DNA of 64,000 nucleotides, taken from WSZJ01 sp964590435. Lineage in GTDB: Bacteria > Planctomycetota > MHYJ01 > WSZJ01. The DNA lies in the NCBI GenBank assembly GCA_964590435.1, contig CAZPWT010000067.1, positions 59,525-123,524 of the forward strand, given 5' to 3'. Under the pieces are notes generated by a model. The model worked only from the letters and a program-made list of their open reading frames with translations, made no database searches and was not told where the DNA came from. This document shows, in pieces, positions 34,423 through 43,579 of this stretch. Within the stretch, counting starts at the first letter, position 1; every line of letters starts with the position of its first letter. The position numbers and the translations under genes are program-made.

Positions 34423-35118
34423 TCATTTCTCGAGCGTGAACTTCACCTCGTTCGAATCCAGCCGGCCATTCCAGGCGCCTTCGCGATCCTTGGGCAGGCT
34501 GAGCGCGAGCTTCAGCCGGTGCAGGCCCGGCGCCAGCGCCACCGGGCAACACTTGCTGTGCGACTGCTGCGCGCACCAGTTGTCGGGGTAGATCGCGAAT
34601 TCCACCCAGTCGTTCGCGGGGACGACGACCTTCTCGCTGAGCCCGGGAAGCGGGTGCTCGGACCGGAAGCACAGGTGCAGGTCGTCCTCGCCGTCCAGGG
34701 TGAGCAGCAGGTGCATGTACTCGCCGGGTTCCGGGGTCTGGGCGCCCTCAACGGTGATGTCCTTGTCGGTCGCGTTGATGATCCGCACGCGCAGGCTGAC
34801 CGGCTTCCCCGCCTCGTACGACTTCTCCGCCCGCACGGCGAGGCGCAGCCCTCCCTCGGCCTTCCCTGCTTCCGGCCAGACCAGGTTGGCGAGAATCGCC
34901 TTGCCGCGCGCCGCGATCTCCGGGTCGTTCGAGGCGGCGGCGTTCATCACGGCGGCGTGCGCTTCGGTTCCCATCCGCAGGAGCGCGTGCTCTGCCTTCT
35001 CCCTGACGGCGGGGTCGTCGTCCCCGAGCCGCGCCGCCACGACCTCGGCATCCTCCGGTTCGGCCAGGGCGAAGGTCAGGGCGGACAGTACGAGGGCGAT
35101 AGCGAGCGGAACGCGCAT
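34423..35118 (-). CDS. Exported protein with HEAT-like and Ig-like parts
   Basis: 231 residues. Signal peptide MRVPLAIALVLSALTFALA, then a HEAT-like pair (DDDPAVREKAEHALLRMG, SNDPEIAARGKAILANL) like the N-terminus of the WD40 protein at 1352. From about residue 90 a beta domain resembles intracellular proteinase inhibitor-like folds: PVSLRVRIINATDKDITVEG, CFRSEHPLPGLSEKVVVPA, WCAQQSHSKCCPVALAPG. The last segment has a Cys-His-rich patch that could bind metal. Role unknown. Confidence 0.8.
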   Translation of the reverse strand: MRVPLAIALVLSALTFALAEPEDAEVVAARLGDDDPAVREKAEHALLRMGTEAHAAVMNAAASNDPEIAARGKAILANLVWPEAGKAEGGLRLAVRAEKSYEAGKPVSLRVRIINATDKDITVEGAQTPEPGEYMHLLLTLDGEDDLHLCFRSEHPLPGLSEKVVVPANDWVEFAIYPDNWCAQQSHSKCCPVALAPGLHRLKLALSLPKDREGAWNGRLDSNEVKFTLEK

Positions 35119-35241
35119 GGGACTCCCCGGAAAATGTGGTTGGGCAGGTAGGACGCAGGGAGTGCGGCGAGAGTTCCACTCAAACCAGCGAGGCTCGGGG
35201 TCGGGGAGCTCGGCGGTGAGTCCATCCGACGGACGACCCGC

Positions 35242-35430
35242 TTATCGACGAAGCGCCCGCTTCAGGGCCGGCGACGGAGTCGGACCCGAGTTCACGATCT
35301 CGAGGAATCGCGCAAAGTCACGGCGGGAGAGGATCGTGCGGTGGGCGCCACCTGAATCGGGATTTCCGGGGTTTACCGGTGGCTCCCGCGGGGGAACAAC
35401 GGGTGAGATCGCTTTTCGCTTCTGCTTCAC
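35242..35430 (-). CDS. Small DUF1778-like protein, coupled to the S9 peptidase
   Basis: 62 residues from a GTG at 35430 that overlaps the peptidase TGA (GTGA) and is preceded by AAGGAGCTGAA. The C-terminal half, TILSRRDFARFLEIVNSGPT then PSPALKRALRR, resembles the C-terminus of DUF1778 (TacA-type) antitoxins. The usual N-terminal ribbon-helix-helix part is missing; in its place is a Pro/Lys-rich stretch. No GNAT toxin follows. It may be a remnant or a specialised small protein. Confidence 0.45.
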   Translation of the reverse strand: MKQKRKAISPVVPPREPPVNPGNPDSGGAHRTILSRRDFARFLEIVNSGPTPSPALKRALRR

Positions 35431-37550
35431 TTCAGCTCCTTCCACAGGAACACATACGCCAATGCCTCCATGAACGCCGACTGCGCGTTGTTAGCGGCCG
35501 AACCGTGGCCGCCCTCGATGTTTTCGTAATAGAGGGCGTCGTGCCCCTGCTCCTCCATCCGCGCGAACATCTTCCGCGCGTGGCCGGGGTGGACGCGGTC
35601 GTCGCGGGTGGAGGTCGTGAAGAGGACGCGCGGGTAGTGGCGGTCCTTCGCGAGGTTCTGGTACGGCGAGTACTTCCCGATCCACGCCCACTCCTCGGGC
35701 TTGTCGGGATTGCCGTACTCGTCCATCCAGCTCGCGCCGGCGAGCATGGTGTGGTAACGGCGCATGTCGAGAAGCGGGTTGCCGCAGGCGACGGCGTGGA
35801 ACAGGTCGGGGCGCTGGGTGAGCATGACGCCCATGAGGAGGCCGCCGTTGGAGCGGCCGGAGATGCCGAGGTGGCGGGGCGAGGTCACCTTGCGGGCGAT
35901 GAGGTCCTCGGCGATGGCGATGAAGTCGTCGTAGGCTCGCTGGCGGTTCTCCTTGCGGGCGGAGTTGTGCCAGTCGGGGCCGAACTCGCCGCCGCCGCGG
36001 ATGTTGGCCAGCGCGTAGACGCCGCCGCGCTCGAGCCAGGAGGCGCCGAGCCACGAGGCGTAGCCAGGAAGCATCGAGATCTCGAAACCGCCGTATCCGT
36101 GCAGGAGCGTGGGGTTCGTGCCGTCGAGCGCGAGCCCCTTGCGGCCGACCTGGAAATACGGGACGCGCGTGCCGTCCTTCGAGACCGCTTCGAATTGCCG
36201 GATCTCGAGGCCATCGGCGTTGAAGAATGGAGGAAGGGTCTTGAGGGTTTCGCGCCCCGGGCGGCCTGCGGCGCCGAGCGAGAGGCTCGTGGGCGTCAGG
36301 AAGTCGGTGAACTGGACGAAGTAATCGTCGGATTCGTCGGCGTCGATTCCCCACACGTCGGCGTTTCCGAATTCCGGCACCTCGATCGGGGTGCGCGTCC
36401 AGCGGCCCTGGTCGAGCCTCAGGAGGCACGGGCGGCTGCGGACGTTCTCGAGGATGTTCAGGATCAGGCAGTTCTTCGTCCCGCTCACGCGGCCGAGGGA
36501 CGTGCGAGGCGTAGGGACGAACAGCGCCTCCACTGAACGGTCCCCTTTCAGCCAAGCGTCCACGTTCGCCGCGAGGAGCGATCCCGCGGGCCACGTCTTT
36601 CCTTCCAGCGTCCAGGCGACCCGGGGCTGGAACAGGAGGAAGTCGCCGTGGTGGCTCAGCTCCATCTCCGGCGGCATTTCGATCTTCACGAACCGGTCGC
36701 CGACGCGCAGGAAACGCTCCGTCGTGAAGAACGTCGGGGCGCGGCGGGCGACTTCCCAGACGCGGCCGTGGTTGTGGTCCACGGAAACGGCCGCGCTGAC
36801 GTCCGTCTCCTTCCCCTCGAACACCACGCGCGCCTCGGCCAGCGGCGTCCCGCGCTTCCATTCCTTCGCAATCCGCGTGTAACCCGACGTGGTCAGCGAG
36901 CCGGGCCCGAAATCCGTCCCGACGTACACCGTGTCCCGGTCGCGCCACTCCAGCCAGCACTTCGCCTCAGGCAGCCCGAACCCGTCATTCACGAACTCCT
37001 TCTTCACGGGATCGAACTCGCGCCACACCGTCGCGTCCTTCCCGCCGCGCGACAGCGACACGAGGCACCGGTCGAACGTCGGCTCCAGCCACTGCACGCC
37101 GCTCCAGACCCAGTTTTCCTTTTCCGCCGCCGCCAGCTCATCGAGATCGAGCACCGTTTCCCACGCCGGCTCCGCCTTCCGGTACTCCGCAAGCGTCGTC
37201 CGCCGCCAGATCCCGCGCACGTGCTTCGCGTCGCGCCAGTAGTTGTAGAAGCGGTCCCCGCGCTTCGACACGTACGGGATCCGCTCCTTCGAGTCCATGA
37301 TCGCGAGCAGCCGCGCGCGAGTGGGCTCGAAGTCGGGAAGGGCCTCGAGTTCCTTCTGGCAGGCGGCGTTGCGGGCGCGGACCCAGTCGAGTGCCTTGTC
37401 GCCGTAGATGTCCTCGAGCCAGAGCCAGGGATCGGCAGTCATGTCGGGAGCGCCTTTGGGGGCCGCTTCGGGCCCGGGAGCGGGTTCAGGTTCCTGCGCG
37501 CAGCCGGCGAGGAGCGCGGCCAGCGCAAAAACGGGGAGAATGTGCCTCAT
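35427..37550 (-). CDS. Prolyl oligopeptidase (S9A) lipoprotein
   Basis: 707 residues from the ATG at 37550, chosen because MRHILPVFALAALLAGCAQE gives a lipobox (LAGC). The N-terminal seven-bladed propeller region (about 60-430) precedes the alpha/beta-hydrolase domain. The catalytic Ser lies in LGISGRSNGGLLMGV, the Asp in TSTRDDRVHPGHARKM, and the His in NIEGGHGSAANNAQS. Such enzymes cleave short peptides after proline. It is probably anchored in the membrane and faces the periplasm. A small protein gene overlaps its stop. Confidence 0.95.
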   Translation of the reverse strand: MRHILPVFALAALLAGCAQEPEPAPGPEAAPKGAPDMTADPWLWLEDIYGDKALDWVRARNAACQKELEALPDFEPTRARLLAIMDSKERIPYVSKRGDRFYNYWRDAKHVRGIWRRTTLAEYRKAEPAWETVLDLDELAAAEKENWVWSGVQWLEPTFDRCLVSLSRGGKDATVWREFDPVKKEFVNDGFGLPEAKCWLEWRDRDTVYVGTDFGPGSLTTSGYTRIAKEWKRGTPLAEARVVFEGKETDVSAAVSVDHNHGRVWEVARRAPTFFTTERFLRVGDRFVKIEMPPEMELSHHGDFLLFQPRVAWTLEGKTWPAGSLLAANVDAWLKGDRSVEALFVPTPRTSLGRVSGTKNCLILNILENVRSRPCLLRLDQGRWTRTPIEVPEFGNADVWGIDADESDDYFVQFTDFLTPTSLSLGAAGRPGRETLKTLPPFFNADGLEIRQFEAVSKDGTRVPYFQVGRKGLALDGTNPTLLHGYGGFEISMLPGYASWLGASWLERGGVYALANIRGGGEFGPDWHNSARKENRQRAYDDFIAIAEDLIARKVTSPRHLGISGRSNGGLLMGVMLTQRPDLFHAVACGNPLLDMRRYHTMLAGASWMDEYGNPDKPEEWAWIGKYSPYQNLAKDRHYPRVLFTTSTRDDRVHPGHARKMFARMEEQGHDALYYENIEGGHGSAANNAQSAFMEALAYVFLWKELK

Positions 37551-37597
37551 GAGGGGCGCGATCTTACCGCCCCTCACCCCTCAACACTCACCACTCA

Positions 37598-38437
37598 TCA
37601 CTGTCCTTCCAACGGAATCCACTTCTCCGACCTCCCCGCGCCCATCCCCTCCATATCGAACGTCGCCATCAGCGGGTAGTGGTCGCTCGCGCGCCGCGAG
37701 TCGTGCGTCTCGATCACCTCGGCCTTCACCGCCCGCTGTGAGAACCGCTGCGTCGCGAACAGGTAGTCGATGCGCATCCGCGCCCGCAGCGCCGCCCCGA
37801 ACCGCGTCGTCATCAGCGTCCACCCCGGCTTCTTCGGGTTCTGCTTCCGGTACACGTCCACGAACCCCGCCCACTCCGCCAGCGCGATCTCGCGGCGGTC
37901 GAACACGACCGGGTCGCCGGCTTCCTTGATGAAGCGCGCCAGGATGTTGCGAGGGAGCTCGAGGACGCTCGGGTCGATGGTGTCCCCGGGGGCCATGCAG
38001 TTGAAGTCGCCCATGAGCACGGCGCGCTCGCCCGGGGCGGCGTGGCGGCAGAGCGCGCGGACCTCGGCGAGGCGTTCGTCGGGGCTGAAGGGGTTCAGGT
38101 GGGCGACGACGGCAGTGAAGTACCGGTCCTTGTCGGCCTTGAGCTTGGCCCAGAGGGCGGCATGGAAGAACGGGTAGTACTCGGGGCCGCTCGCCTCGAC
38201 CTTCCACTCCGGCTTCGTGAACAGCGCGACGTGAAATCCGCTTCGCGCCGTCCCGAGCGTCGCCTTCATCCCGAACGCCTTCTCGACTTCCTTGAGCCGC
38301 TTGGGCTCGTCGAAGCCATTCGCCTCCGTGACGCCGAGGACGTCGGGATCGGCCGCGCGCACGACGGAGGCGACGACATCGAGGCGGTCCTTCGCGCCCT
38401 CAAGGATGTTGTAGGTCATGACGCGGAGCGTGGACAT
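37598..38437 (-). CDS. Endonuclease/exonuclease/phosphatase family protein
   Basis: 279 residues. MTYNILEGAKDRLDVVASVV at the N-terminus, AVLMGDFNCMAPGDTID with GDFN in the middle, and RRASDHYPLMATF near the C-terminus (SDH) are the metal-binding and catalytic signatures of the DNase I-like fold. No signal peptide. Substrate could be DNA, a phosphoinositide or another phosphodiester. It precedes nothing clearly linked. Confidence 0.9.
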   Translation of the reverse strand: MSTLRVMTYNILEGAKDRLDVVASVVRAADPDVLGVTEANGFDEPKRLKEVEKAFGMKATLGTARSGFHVALFTKPEWKVEASGPEYYPFFHAALWAKLKADKDRYFTAVVAHLNPFSPDERLAEVRALCRHAAPGERAVLMGDFNCMAPGDTIDPSVLELPRNILARFIKEAGDPVVFDRREIALAEWAGFVDVYRKQNPKKPGWTLMTTRFGAALRARMRIDYLFATQRFSQRAVKAEVIETHDSRRASDHYPLMATFDMEGMGAGRSEKWIPLEGQ

Positions 38438-38482
38438 GGCGCGCGAAATGGTAGCACGGGAACGACGGCGGGCCGCCGCGGG

Positions 38483-39649
38483 TTACCGGAGCGCCTCCGC
38501 TCCCGCCCCGGTCACAGGGCTCCCCTTCTTCAACCGCAGTTCCCCGTTCTCCGGGTCCGCCAGCATCGGGTCCGTCCCGTACGTCCCCGCCTTCTCCTCC
38601 GCGGGGAGCTTCGGCTTCGAGCGCGCCGGGGCGTCGGCGCAGAACCAGAGATTCCCCTCGAAGCGGAACGTCCCGGCCTCCGTGCCCCCGCCGACGTTGA
38701 CGCCGCCCTCGGACCAGGCGTCGCTCCGGAAGACCACGATGTTGTGGCTGAACTCCCCGTTGCGGCACGGCACGAACCCCTCGGCCGTCGTCTCCTGCAG
38801 GATCCGCATCGCCCAGCGGCGCGGCCGGTAGATCGTGTTGTACCGCACGACCGCGCCGTCCACGCCGACGAACGCGACCGGCGCGTCCGACCCCGTGAAC
38901 GTGTTCCCCTCCACCGTGATGTCCCGCGCCTCCGCGAACGGCGGCTTGTCGAGCGGCGGGCGGAAGAACTCGAGCCCCGTGCTCCCGCCGATGTTCACGG
39001 CGCGCGAGCCGGCGTCGTCGAAGCGGCACTTGCGGATGGCGACGGACGCGCTGCCGCCCTTCGTCTGGACGGCGTTGGCGGCCTCCTTGTGGCGGAACGT
39101 GCAGCCCTCGATGACCCCGCGGTGGCAGCCGACCATGTCGATGGCGGAGCCACCGCCGGCGCCCCACCGCTCGAACGTGCCTCCCTCCACGCGGAAGTCG
39201 TCCACGCCCGACAGCTTGACGCCGTCTTCGTTGCCGCGCGCGCCGACGTCGGTGACGCGCAGGCCGCGCAGGACGACGTGGTGGGTCGAGCCGTCGCGCC
39301 GCCCGCCGTCGTCGATGCTGAGCCCGTTGGCGGTCGCGCCCGCGATCGCGATGTCGCGGATCTCAAGGTGCGCCGCCCCGGCGAAATGCATCGCCTCGCC
39401 GCCGCCCTTGAACACCGGCGGATTCTTCGGGTCCGCGCCCGCGATCACGACCGGCTTCCCGGGCTCGCCCTTCACGTTCTCGAACCAGAATCCGCCCGCG
39501 TACTCCCCTGCCGCGACGAGGACCGTCGTGCCCGGCTTCGCCTTCCGCACCGCCTGGCGGAACGAGTCGGTGTCGTGGACCGTCACCGTCTCCGCGAACA
39601 CCGCCCGCGAAAGCAGGCCGATCACGGCGATGACCACAACCCGCTTCAT
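38483..39649 (-). CDS. Exported right-handed parallel beta-helix protein
   Basis: 388 residues from the ATG at 39649, which overlaps the PPK2 stop by four bases. Signal peptide VVVIAVIGLLSRAVFA. The mature part is a string of short beta coils: LEIRDIAIAGATANGLSIDD, DFRVEGGTFERWG, GVIEGCTFRHKEAANAVQ, RDITVEGNTFTGSDAPVAFV, VVRYNTIYRPRRWA. This is the carbohydrate-binding or polysaccharide-lyase-like beta-helix (PbH1) repeat. No catalytic triad could be assigned. Confidence 0.88.
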   Translation of the reverse strand: MKRVVVIAVIGLLSRAVFAETVTVHDTDSFRQAVRKAKPGTTVLVAAGEYAGGFWFENVKGEPGKPVVIAGADPKNPPVFKGGGEAMHFAGAAHLEIRDIAIAGATANGLSIDDGGRRDGSTHHVVLRGLRVTDVGARGNEDGVKLSGVDDFRVEGGTFERWGAGGGSAIDMVGCHRGVIEGCTFRHKEAANAVQTKGGSASVAIRKCRFDDAGSRAVNIGGSTGLEFFRPPLDKPPFAEARDITVEGNTFTGSDAPVAFVGVDGAVVRYNTIYRPRRWAMRILQETTAEGFVPCRNGEFSHNIVVFRSDAWSEGGVNVGGGTEAGTFRFEGNLWFCADAPARSKPKLPAEEKAGTYGTDPMLADPENGELRLKKGSPVTGAGAEALR

Positions 39650-40575
39650 TTGTCCGCGAACACGTCCGGGATGATCATCTCCTTCGGCACCGGGTTGCGG
39701 TGGTAGTCCTCCCGGTGCTCCCGCTTCGGCAGCTCCAGCGGCGTGTGAGGGATCTCCTTGTACTTCACCTGGCTGAGCAGGTGGTGGATGCAGTTCAGCC
39801 GCGCGCGCTTCTTGTCGTTCGCGGGAACCACCCACCACGGCGCCTCCGGGATGTGCGTCCTCGAGAACATCTGCTCCTTCGCCTTGGTGTACCCCTCCCA
39901 CCGGCGGCGCGACTCCAGGTCCATCTTCGACAGCTTCCACTGCTTCATCGGGTCCATCGTGCGGCACATGAAGCGGAACTCCTGCTCCTCGTCGCTGATG
40001 GAGAACCAGTACTTGATGAGCTGGATCCCCGAGCGCACCAGCATTTTCTCGAACTCCGGCACCGACCGATAAAACTCCTCCAGGTCCGCTTCCGAGCAGA
40101 ACCCCATCACGCGCTCCACGCCGGCGCGGTTGTACCAGCTCCTGTCGAACAGGACCATTTCGCCCGCGGCGGGGAGATGGCTGACGTAGCGCTGGAAATA
40201 CCACTGCGTCTTTTCGCGATCGGTGGGGGCGGGAAGGGCCGCGACGCGCAGGGCGCGGGGGTTGAGGCGCTGGGTGATGCGCTTGATGACCCCTCCCTTG
40301 CCCGCGGCGTCCCGGCCCTCGAACAGGATGACGAGCTTCTGGCCGGTGGCGACCATCCAGTCCTGCATCTTGATGAGCTCGGACTGGAGGCGGAAGAGTT
40401 CCTTGAAGTAGCGGCGACGGAGGGTGCGTTCGGCCTCGGAGATGCCCTTCGCGGGGATGTCCCCGGGCTCGTAATCCTCGGTCTCGAGCTCGAGCTCCTC
40501 GTCGAAGTCGTCCACGAGGTCGCTGTGGATGCGGCGGAAGGTACTGCGGTCCTTGTCGCCCTCTTTGGTGCTCAT
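39646..40575 (-). CDS. ppk2: Polyphosphate kinase 2 family protein
   Basis: 309 residues. Walker A is ILFEGRDAAGKGGVIKRITQ and Walker B region FDRSWYNRAGVERVMGF; the lid region holds YWFSISDEEQEFRF and MDPMKQWKLSKMDLESRRRW. PPK2 enzymes transfer phosphate between polyphosphate and nucleoside di- or monophosphates. A 60-residue acidic N-terminal extension (DDFDEELELETEDYEPGD) is present. It is coupled to the following beta-helix gene by an ATGA overlap, though a functional link is not obvious. Confidence 0.95.
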   Translation of the reverse strand: MSTKEGDKDRSTFRRIHSDLVDDFDEELELETEDYEPGDIPAKGISEAERTLRRRYFKELFRLQSELIKMQDWMVATGQKLVILFEGRDAAGKGGVIKRITQRLNPRALRVAALPAPTDREKTQWYFQRYVSHLPAAGEMVLFDRSWYNRAGVERVMGFCSEADLEEFYRSVPEFEKMLVRSGIQLIKYWFSISDEEQEFRFMCRTMDPMKQWKLSKMDLESRRRWEGYTKAKEQMFSRTHIPEAPWWVVPANDKKRARLNCIHHLLSQVKYKEIPHTPLELPKREHREDYHRNPVPKEMIIPDVFADK

Positions 40576-40623
40576 GGATTTTCCTCGCTGGCCGGGAGCG
40601 ATCCCCGGCGAAGGGGAGGGATT

Positions 40624-41607
40624 CTAGCGGGTTTTTCCGGGGGAATTGGGATTTCGACCGGGAAGGAGCCCCTGCTCCACCATCCAGCCGTCGTCGAAGA
40701 TCTTGCTCAGGTAGTTGCGGCCGGTGTCGGGCAGGAGCACGACGACCAGTTTGCCGGCGTTCCCCGGACGCCGGCCAAACCTGGCGGCCGCCGCGAACGC
40801 GCACCCCGCGGCGCCTCCGGACAGGATCCCCTCCTCCCGCGTCAGCCGTCGCGCCCACTCGAACGCCTCCGCGTCCGGGATCGCGAAGGACTCATCCACG
40901 AGCGAGGGGTCGTAGTTGCCCGGATTCACGGATCCGCCGATCCCCTCCTGGAGATAGGGCGCTGCCGCGCCTCCGGAAAGGGTCGAGCCAACAGGGTCCG
41001 CGAGGACGACGCGCACCGACGGCTTGCGCTCCTTCAGGAACCGCCCCGCCCCCGTCAGTGTCCCGCCGGTCCCGACGCCGCACACCAGCGCGTCCACCCG
41101 GCCATCGGTGTCCGCCCAGATCTCCGGCCCCGTCGTCCGGTAGTGCACGTCGGGATTCGCCGGGTTCCCGAACTGGTCCGGCAGGAACCACCCGTTCTCA
41201 GCCGCCAGCCGCCTCGCAACCTCCTGGAAGTGCGCCGGTTCGCCGGGATTCGCGTTCGCGGTGCGCACCACCTCGGCCCCGTACGCCCGCAGCAGCACTT
41301 CCTTGTCCCGGCTCATCTTCTCCGGCATCACGAACACGCACCGGTACCCCTTCACCGCCGCCACGATCGCCAGCGCCACCCCCGTGTTCCCCGCCGTCGC
41401 CTCCACGATCGTCGCCCCAGGTTTCAGCCTCCCCTCCCGCTCCGCCGCTTCCACCATCGCCAGCCCGATGCGGTCCTTGACGCTTCCGCCGGGGTTCAGC
41501 ATCTCGAGCTTCCCGTAAAGCAGCGCGGGAACGCCGGCCGCGACGCGGGAGAGGCGCACGAGCGGGGTGCGGCCGACGAGGTCGAGGATGGAGGCGTGAA
41601 GAGGCAT
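40624..41607 (-). CDS. Cysteine synthase / PLP-dependent beta-synthase
   Basis: 327 residues. The PLP lysine is in MLNPGGSVKDRIGLAM; ATAGNTGVALAIVAAVKGY binds the substrate carboxylate; VGTGGTLTGAGRFLKE binds the PLP phosphate. It matches O-acetylserine sulfhydrylases and cystathionine beta-synthases (short form). The ATG at 41607 begins the conserved N-terminus. The gene follows the CarH-type regulator on the same strand by 34 bp, so both could share a transcript. Confidence 0.92.
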   Translation of the reverse strand: MPLHASILDLVGRTPLVRLSRVAAGVPALLYGKLEMLNPGGSVKDRIGLAMVEAAEREGRLKPGATIVEATAGNTGVALAIVAAVKGYRCVFVMPEKMSRDKEVLLRAYGAEVVRTANANPGEPAHFQEVARRLAAENGWFLPDQFGNPANPDVHYRTTGPEIWADTDGRVDALVCGVGTGGTLTGAGRFLKERKPSVRVVLADPVGSTLSGGAAAPYLQEGIGGSVNPGNYDPSLVDESFAIPDAEAFEWARRLTREEGILSGGAAGCAFAAAARFGRRPGNAGKLVVVLLPDTGRNYLSKIFDDGWMVEQGLLPGRNPNSPGKTR

Positions 41608-41641
41608 GCCGGCGGGAGGATATCCGCGGGGCGGCGCGGGG

Positions 41642-42517
41642 CTAAGCGAGAAGCGCGTCGAGGTCGTCGGTCCCGGCGAGGACTTTCCAGCCCCGGGAAG
41701 CAGCGGCGGCGGACTGAGACTGGGCGGCGCTTCCCCCGAGCCACACGGCGGTGTCGGAGGGGGCGAGGGCGGCGAGGAGGTCGAGGGCGTCGGAGGGATC
41801 GCCGCCGGCGACGAGGCTGAGGGCGATGGCGGCGGCGTTGCAGGTGCGTGCGGCGTGGGCGAGGTCGGCGGCGGGGACTTCGGTGCCGAGGTAGACGACG
41901 CGCCGGCGGCGGGCGGCGGCGAGGAAGGCGGCGAGGAGGAGGCCCATTTCGTGGCGTTCGCCTTCGAGGGTGGCGAAGACGATGGGGCGCCCGCCGGCGG
42001 GCGGGGGCTGGAGCCGGATGAGGGTGACGAGGAGCGCCCGGATGAGGCTGGTGGCGAGGTGTTCCTGGGCGACGCCGATTTCGGAGTGGGCCCAGCGCTC
42101 GCCGATGTCGAGCAACAGCGGCGCGAGAATCTCGCGGACAAGGCGGTCTTGGGGAAACAGCGCGGCGGCGCGGTTGAGTTCGCGCTCGGCGGTTTCCGGG
42201 TCGAAGCGGCTGACGGCCTCGAGGAAGCGGTTGCAGAGGTCGCGGGCGGGGTCGAGGGCGGAGGAGCGGCCGAGGCGGGCGAGGTCGGCGTCGGGGAGAT
42301 GGGCGATGGAGCCGATCGCGTGACCGGCGTCAACGGCGCGGCGCAGGAGGAGGAGGCGCTGGACGTCGGTCTCGGTGTAGAGGCGTCCGCCGGCATCGGA
42401 GCGGGAGGGTGCCAGGGCGTGGTGGCGGCGTTCCCAGGAGCGAATCGTGTGGGGTGAGACGCCCGAGGAACGGGCGACGGCACCGATGCGAAGGTGAAGA
42501 GGCGTGGGGTTATTCAT
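41642..42517 (-). CDS. carH: CarH/LitR-type B12-dependent light-sensing MerR regulator
   Basis: 291 residues. The N-terminal MerR helix-turn-helix reads LRIGAVARSSGVSPHTIRSW followed by GGRLYTETDVQRLLLLRRA. The cobalamin part has the W-x9-EH motif of adenosylcobalamin photoreceptors (WAHSEIGVAQEH) and the lower-axial His motif E-x-H-x-x-G (EGERHEMGLLLAAF). In this family the dark tetramer with adenosylcobalamin represses, and light releases DNA. It is divergent from an SDR/DUF1722/photolyase operon; the gap has four consecutive 11-bp units. I chose the ATG at 42517 because earlier in-frame starts lie inside the AT-rich promoter. Confidence 0.92.
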   Translation of the reverse strand: MNNPTPLHLRIGAVARSSGVSPHTIRSWERRHHALAPSRSDAGGRLYTETDVQRLLLLRRAVDAGHAIGSIAHLPDADLARLGRSSALDPARDLCNRFLEAVSRFDPETAERELNRAAALFPQDRLVREILAPLLLDIGERWAHSEIGVAQEHLATSLIRALLVTLIRLQPPPAGGRPIVFATLEGERHEMGLLLAAFLAAARRRRVVYLGTEVPAADLAHAARTCNAAAIALSLVAGGDPSDALDLLAALAPSDTAVWLGGSAAQSQSAAAASRGWKVLAGTDDLDALLA

Positions 42518-42546
42518 GAAGGGAATTGTGCGTGGAAAACAGCCAG

Positions 42547-42590
42547 TTGTCAACATATTGTCGCAGTATTTTATCAAATAGATATCAAAA
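42547..42590. promoter_or_regulatory. Candidate CarH operator: four 11-bp units
   Basis: Four consecutive 11-mers lie in one register: TTGTCAACATA, TTGTCGCAGTA, TTTTATCAAAT, AGATATCAAAA. The first two share TTGTC and the last two TATCAAA, each pair spaced by exactly 11 bp. CarH proteins are known to bind tandem 11-bp repeats over a promoter. A -10-like TATAGT at 42611-42616 follows on the plus strand. The region is strikingly AT-rich compared with its surroundings. Confidence 0.6.
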
Positions 42591-42640
42591 CACATCGGTT
42601 TATGTAGTAATATAGTATGCATACATCGGGAGGCGAGTTC

Positions 42641-43579
42641 ATGACCACCTTTCCAAAAACGCACGAAAAAGCCCTTGAGTCCCCGCCGCACTTCCAGTGC
42701 ATCGCCGTCGCCGGTGCTTCCGGGTACGTCGGCGCACAACTCGTGCACCGCCTCGTCGCTGGCGGACGCACGGTCCACTCCCTCTCCAGATCCCCCCGGC
42801 CCTCAAAACCCGGCGTGCTCAACTTCCGCGCCGATGTGCAGGACCCCGGGTCCCTCGCGCAGGCGCTTCAAGGCGTCGACGCCGCCGTCTACCTCGTCCA
42901 CGCGATGACCGAGGACGGGGACTTCGCCGCGTCGGAAGTCCGCGGCGCACGCAATTTCGCGAACGCCTGCGCCGAAGCCGGGGTCCGCCGCATCGTCTTC
43001 CTCGGCGCCCTCGGGATCGACTCCGACGACCTTTCGCCGCACCTCGCCAGCCGCCACCGGACCGGGGACGCCCTTCGCTCCGCCGGCGTCCCCGTCATCG
43101 AACTCCGCGCCTCGATCGTCCTGGGGGCCGGGTCGCTTCCGTTCCGCATCCTCGCTTCCCTCGTCGAGCGGCTCCCGGTGATGATCTGCCCGCGGTGGGT
43201 CGCGACGCCGTGCCAGCCGATCGGGATCGACGACGTGCTGGAGTACCTGGTCGAAGCGGCGACGAGAGCGCGGGGCGGCGGCGGCATTTACGAGATCGGC
43301 GGCGCGCGGGCGACAACGTACGGCGGTCTGATGCGCGAGTACGCCCGGCAGCGCGGCTTCCGGCGGCTCATGATCCCGGTTCCCCTGCTCACGCCGCGGC
43401 TCTCCTCGATGTGGCTGCGCCTCGTCACGCCGGCGACCGCGCAGGTCGGCCGCCACCTCGTCGAGGGACTGCGGAACGCGACCGTCGTGCGCGACCCCAA
43501 GGCCCTGGAGGACTTCGCCGTCCGCCCGAGCGACTTCCCGGAAGCGATGGCCCGAGCGATCTCCGGGGAGGCCAAATGA
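42641..43579 (+). CDS. NAD(P)-dependent epimerase/SDR-like protein
   Basis: 312 residues from the ATG at 42641, preceded by GGAGG at a good distance; the earlier ATG at 42617 has none. The nucleotide-binding loop reads IAVAGASGYVGAQLVHRLVA, and AVYLVHAMTEDGDF and PVIELRASIVLGAGS are typical of NAD(P)H-binding atypical SDRs near YbjT/complex I-like proteins. First gene of the plus-strand operon next to the CarH regulator; overlaps the next gene by four bases. Substrate unknown. Confidence 0.88.
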   Translation: MTTFPKTHEKALESPPHFQCIAVAGASGYVGAQLVHRLVAGGRTVHSLSRSPRPSKPGVLNFRADVQDPGSLAQALQGVDAAVYLVHAMTEDGDFAASEVRGARNFANACAEAGVRRIVFLGALGIDSDDLSPHLASRHRTGDALRSAGVPVIELRASIVLGAGSLPFRILASLVERLPVMICPRWVATPCQPIGIDDVLEYLVEAATRARGGGGIYEIGGARATTYGGLMREYARQRGFRRLMIPVPLLTPRLSSMWLRLVTPATAQVGRHLVEGLRNATVVRDPKALEDFAVRPSDFPEAMARAISGEAK

